Assembly (NCBI RefSeq): GCF_918698155.1
Contig: NZ_CAKKLX010000010.1
Coordinates: 62,001 to 126,000, forward strand
Source: Roseomonas sp. CECT 9278
Lineage (GTDB): Bacteria > Pseudomonadota > Alphaproteobacteria > Acetobacterales > Acetobacteraceae
Reading direction: 5' to 3'
Length of the DNA stretch: 64,000 nucleotides
This document shows, piece by piece, positions 61,391 to 64,000 of this stretch (position 1 is the first letter of the stretch; every line of letters starts with the position of its first letter). A model generated the notes under the pieces. That model was not told the origin of the DNA. It did not search any database and saw only the letters and a program-made list of their open reading frames with translations. The translations under genes were made by a program, and so were the position numbers.

Positions 61391-62568
61391 GCCGCGCGCT
61401 CCAACAGGGCCAGGGCCTCGCCCCGCCACTGGCCGAAGCCGGTGACCAGGATGCGATCGACCGGCCCCTCGCCGGCATCCGCCGGGTCCATCGCGGGATA
61501 GAAGCCGCCGCGCGACAGCGCCAGCGCGCCCAGCGCGACATTGGCCGGGAAGGCCGCTTCGACGCCATGCCCCAGCAGCGACCCGGTGCGCCGCACCGCC
61601 GCCGCGCCCAGCCCGGCCAGGAAGGCCTCCTCCTCCGCCCGCGCCTCGGCCACGCCGGTCATGCCCGACAGCACGCCAAGGCCCGCGCCTGACGGTGCGC
61701 CGAGCGCCGCGTGCAGCGCCCGCGCCGCGCCGGCGGAAGCCCCGCCCGCGCGCTTGTGCGTCGCATCCGTCGCCACGCCCGCGATGCGCGCCAGCGGCAC
61801 CGCACCGCGCGCAGCGGCGTGCTCCGCCGTCTCCAGCACCAGGAAGGCGCCGAGCGCCCCACCCACGAACCCGCCCGCGCCATCGCGCGCCGAGACCGCC
61901 GCGAAGGGCCCGCGCCACACCGCCCCGCCCGCGCCGTACAGCAGCACCAGGTCCCAGCGCTGCGACGCATAGGCACCGCCCACCAGCGCGATGCCCCCGC
62001 GCCCCTCGGCCAGCCGCGCCGCGGCAATCCGCACGGCATCGGCCGCGGCCGCTTCCTCGCCCATGAAGGTGCGCGAGGAGCCGGTCACGCCATGAACGAT
62101 CGAGATATTGCCCGCCAGCAGGTTCGACAGCTGCGCCAGGAACAGCGTCGGCCGCAGGTCGGTGGCGAGGCGTTCATTCAGCACCGCCCCGGCCTGGTCG
62201 GCGGGCGTGGTGCACAGCGCCGTCGCCACTGCCTCGTCCACCGCCACGTCGCGCTCGCCCCCGCCGGCGGCGACGATCAGGTGCATGTCCGCCACCAGCC
62301 CGCGCGCGCCGGCCTGGTCGATGGCCAGCCCGGCGGCATAGGTGCCCAGCCGCTGCCAGGGCTCCATCTGCCGCTGGTCGCCCTTCTTCGGGATCTGCGC
62401 GTCGAAGCTCATCGCCGGCAGCGGATGCACGGCATAGGGGGCGAAGGCGGCCTCATCGACCACCGGCGTCGCGCCGGGCTGCGACAGCACGGCCCAATGC
62501 GCGTCCGGCCCCTCGCCCAGCGAGGAGACCAGCCCGATCCCGGTGATCACCACATCCTGCCGCGTCAT
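61387..62568 (-). CDS. fabF2XL: Degenerate ketosynthase, chain-length-factor-like
   Basis: A 393-residue thiolase-fold protein starting VVITGIGLVSSLGEG, clearly a ketosynthase homologue. The position of the active Cys reads HGVTGSSRTFMG (residues 159-170) with no Cys, and the NAHGT motif is replaced by VLSGMTGVAEAR. Only the last Gly-His (SLLGHGVEAAF) remains. It cannot do normal condensation alone. Placed directly before the intact ketosynthase with a 4-base overlap, it is likely to pair with it and set chain length or scaffold the complex, as chain-length factors do. This is inference. Confidence 0.88.
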   Translation of the reverse strand: MTRQDVVITGIGLVSSLGEGPDAHWAVLSQPGATPVVDEAAFAPYAVHPLPAMSFDAQIPKKGDQRQMEPWQRLGTYAAGLAIDQAGARGLVADMHLIVAAGGGERDVAVDEAVATALCTTPADQAGAVLNERLATDLRPTLFLAQLSNLLAGNISIVHGVTGSSRTFMGEEAAAADAVRIAAARLAEGRGGIALVGGAYASQRWDLVLLYGAGGAVWRGPFAAVSARDGAGGFVGGALGAFLVLETAEHAAARGAVPLARIAGVATDATHKRAGGASAGAARALHAALGAPSGAGLGVLSGMTGVAEARAEEEAFLAGLGAAAVRRTGSLLGHGVEAAFPANVALGALALSRGGFYPAMDPADAGEGPVDRILVTGFGQWRGEALALLERAA

Positions 62569-63011
62569 GCGAGGCCGAGCTCCTGCCCACGCTGCTTCAT
62601 CGCAGCCGCCAGTTCGGGCGCGGGGAAATCCATGATCCGCAAGGTCAGCTCCGCGTCGCAGATGCGCTTGCCGGCGGCCTCGATGCGCGCCTTGGTCACC
62701 GCATAGCCCGACCCGTCATGCAGCCGCTGCGCATGCACCGTCACCGGCGTGCCGGGACCCACGAAGGAGCGGAACTTCGCCTCCTTCACCCCCATCAGGA
62801 AGGGCATGCGCTCGAAGCCCATCAGCTTCAGCAGCAGCCAGCCGGAGGCCTGGGCCATCGTCTCGACCAGCAGCACGCCGGGCATCAGCGGGTAGCCGGG
62901 GAAATGTCCCTCGAAGACCGGCGAGGCCTCGGGGATGGTGCTTTCGACCACGATGGCCTCGCCTTCCAGCGCGGCCACCCGGTCGATCATCTGGAAGTAT
63001 TCGAGGCGCAT
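62565..63011 (-). CDS. fabZXL: 3-hydroxyacyl-ACP dehydratase, FabZ-like, of the VLCFA operon
   Basis: A 148-residue hot-dog-fold dehydratase. The catalytic His36 is in FEGHFPGYPLMPGV and the Glu (position 50) in LLVETMAQ, both in the usual spacing on the hot-dog helix. It removes water from 3-hydroxyacyl-ACP during chain elongation. Its start is 106 bp downstream of the acpXL stop, and its stop overlaps fabF2XL by four bases. Gene order and size fit fabZXL of rhizobia. Confidence 0.92.
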   Translation of the reverse strand: MRLEYFQMIDRVAALEGEAIVVESTIPEASPVFEGHFPGYPLMPGVLLVETMAQASGWLLLKLMGFERMPFLMGVKEAKFRSFVGPGTPVTVHAQRLHDGSGYAVTKARIEAAGKRICDAELTLRIMDFPAPELAAAMKQRGQELGLA

Positions 63012-63117
63012 TTGTCTGGGCCGGCCGATTCAGACTTTCGCGCCTGCGGCGCTCAAATCGCTCCGCGCGCGTGCCGCGCGACAGTCATCGGACGGCCGGC
63101 ACCATTCGCACACGGCC

Positions 63118-63399
63118 TCAGCCCCCCTTCGCGGCGACCAGCTCATCGATGCGCGCCGCCAGGTTCTTCATCACGAAGTACTGTTCGGCGGGCGCCGTGC
63201 CGGCATTGACTTCCTGCGTCCAGGCCTCGACCGGCACCTTGATGCCGAAGGCCTTGTCGATGGCGAAGACGATGTCGAGGAAATCCAGGCTGTCGATGCC
63301 CAGGTCATTGATGACATGGCTGTCGGGCAGGATCTTGTCGCGCTCGACCTCGCTGTTCTCGGCGATGATGTCGGCGATGCGGTCGAAGGACGAGGCCAT
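63118..63399 (-). CDS. acpXL: Acyl carrier protein AcpXL
   Basis: A 93-residue acyl carrier protein, the length typical of AcpXL rather than the usual 78-residue housekeeping AcpP. The phosphopantetheine Ser37 is in [10 protein letters not shown]. The longer C-terminal part ([20 protein letters not shown]) is distinctive of the carriers that hold very long hydroxylated chains for lipid A. ATG 63399 gives [26 protein letters not shown] on the minus strand supplies the ribosome site. It heads the VLCFA operon. The 235-bp gap to the divergent sensor gene must hold its promoter. Confidence 0.93.
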   Translation of the reverse strand: MASSFDRIADIIAENSEVERDKILPDSHVINDLGIDSLDFLDIVFAIDKAFGIKVPVEAWTQEVNAGTAPAEQYFVMKNLAARIDELVAAKGG

Positions 63400-63634
63400 G
63401 GGTGGCCCTCCGTGGGGAATCCGGGGTGGGGAGAGGGATGGGGGGCGTCTTTGGCGCGAATGGGGGCGGAAGGCAAGATTCGGGGACGCGACCGGGTGGC
63501 CGCGGCGCCCCGCCCCTCCCCCCCCGCATGGCTGGATCTGTTGCTGGGCTGCCGGGCCCGCGCGATCTTGCGTGCCGACCCCGGCCGCGCCGATATCATT
63601 CCGCATGCCGCACCGGCCAGGGACAGGAGGATGA

Positions 63635-64000
63635 TTGAGCGGCAAGGAACCTGAGCAGGCCGGGAGTCCGGCCGCCCGGCACGGGCCGGCGGAAGCCGCG
63701 CGCCATCGGCTGAACCGGGCCTCACGGCCGCGCGCCCCGGCCCTCGGCTTGCTGCTGCCGGTCCTGGCGGTGCCGGCCTCCGTCCTGATGCTTGCCGGCA
63801 AGCTGAGCTGGGACGGCGTGATGGCGGATGGCACGACGGAAGTCGTGCGCATGGCCGATGCCGCCGCCGAGACCGCCGACCGCGCCCTGAGCAGCTATGC
63901 CATCGCCGCGGCGCGCATCAACGACCGGCTGGCCGAGCTGGCGGCCGCGACGCCGCCCGATGCCGACCGCCGGGCCCACGACCTGCTGGCCGAGCTGGTG
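63635..64000 (+). CDS. Membrane sensor-like protein, N-terminal part, TTG start
   Basis: The gene starts at TTG 63635, five bases after GGAGG, and stays open to the window edge (122 codons). It begins [17 protein letters not shown] (initiator read as Met), then a membrane helix [21 protein letters not shown] probable periplasmic helical start follows with [20 protein letters not shown]. This layout is that of membrane sensors with a Cache-type extracytoplasmic domain, such as histidine kinases or diguanylate cyclases, but the output domain is outside the window. It is divergent from acpXL. Confidence 0.7.
   Translation, partial: MSGKEPEQAGSPAARHGPAEAARHRLNRASRPRAPALGLLLPVLAVPASVLMLAGKLSWDGVMADGTTEVVRMADAAAETADRALSSYAIAAARINDRLAELAAATPPDADRRAHDLLAELV

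Overview
The window looks like a piece of chromosome from a high-GC alphaproteobacterium, most likely an Acetobacteraceae member of the Roseomonas type. This rests on the very high GC content by eye (roughly 70%), a clear CtrA master regulator, an aa3-type cytochrome oxidase locus in the alphaproteobacterial order, and many periplasmic-receptor transport genes (Bug/TctC, TRAP-TAXI, sugar and peptide ABC receptors) next to small dehydrogenase operons. Taxonomy is inferred from gene content only. I saw no rRNA, tRNA, CRISPR array, insertion sequence or prophage.

Layout. 1-9.7 kb: the end of a Bug receptor gene, an aldehyde dehydrogenase, a cluster of three hairpins, an MFS transporter, a CinA amidase, a MoxR ATPase with a CoxE-like VWA protein, a class V aminotransferase, a CYTH protein and an NDP-forming acyl-CoA ligase. 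9.7-16.8 kb: a PAP2-type phosphatase with an N-terminal Ala-Asp-Asn repeat, a class III cyclase with TolB-like and TPR-like regions, a cytoplasmic subtilase, a Crp/Fnr regulator, and a hydroxyacid dehydrogenase/SDR pair. 16.9-19.9 kb: a TRAP-TAXI importer. 20.0-23.7 kb: a three-gene cassette of unknown function (TelA-like coiled coil, one-span membrane protein, coiled coil with a Gly/Trp/Pro-rich tail). 23.8-26.6 kb: a catabolic operon of dioxygenase, FAH-family hydrolase and Ldh-type dehydrogenase. 26.8-29.5 kb: a beta-hydroxyacid dehydrogenase-like protein overlapping an ABC exporter-like protein whose ATPase motifs are all eroded. 29.5-35.8 kb: a sugar or polyol ABC importer operon with two dehydrogenases.

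36-42.5 kb: an FAD amino-acid oxidase-like protein with a threonine dehydratase, an RTX protein, and a Bug receptor overlapping a GMC oxidoreductase. 42.6-51.8 kb, all on the minus strand: ctaC-ctaD-ctaB-(42-aa CoxF-like)-ctaG-ctaE-DUF983-SURF1, then an M32 carboxypeptidase and a sulfotransferase. This encodes cytochrome c oxidase subunits, heme O synthesis and copper/heme assembly factors. 51.8-56.3 kb: small or unknown proteins, a peptide-type ABC receptor and a phosphotriesterase-like hydrolase. 56.3-58.1 kb: ctrA and an epoxide-hydrolase-like protein.

58.2-63.4 kb, minus strand: acpXL-fabZXL-fabF2XL-fabF1XL-adh2XL-lpxXL. This is the same order as the rhizobial locus that makes the very-long-chain (27-hydroxyoctacosanoate) acyl group of lipid A and attaches it. 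One ketosynthase has lost its active-site Cys, suggesting a catalytic/non-catalytic pair. The window ends in the first 122 codons of a membrane sensor-like protein with a TTG start.

The items most worth following up are the pseudo-ABC transporter, the lipid A VLCFA operon with its degenerate ketosynthase, the uncharacterised three-gene cassette, the hairpin repeat family and the Ala-Asp-Asn repeat.
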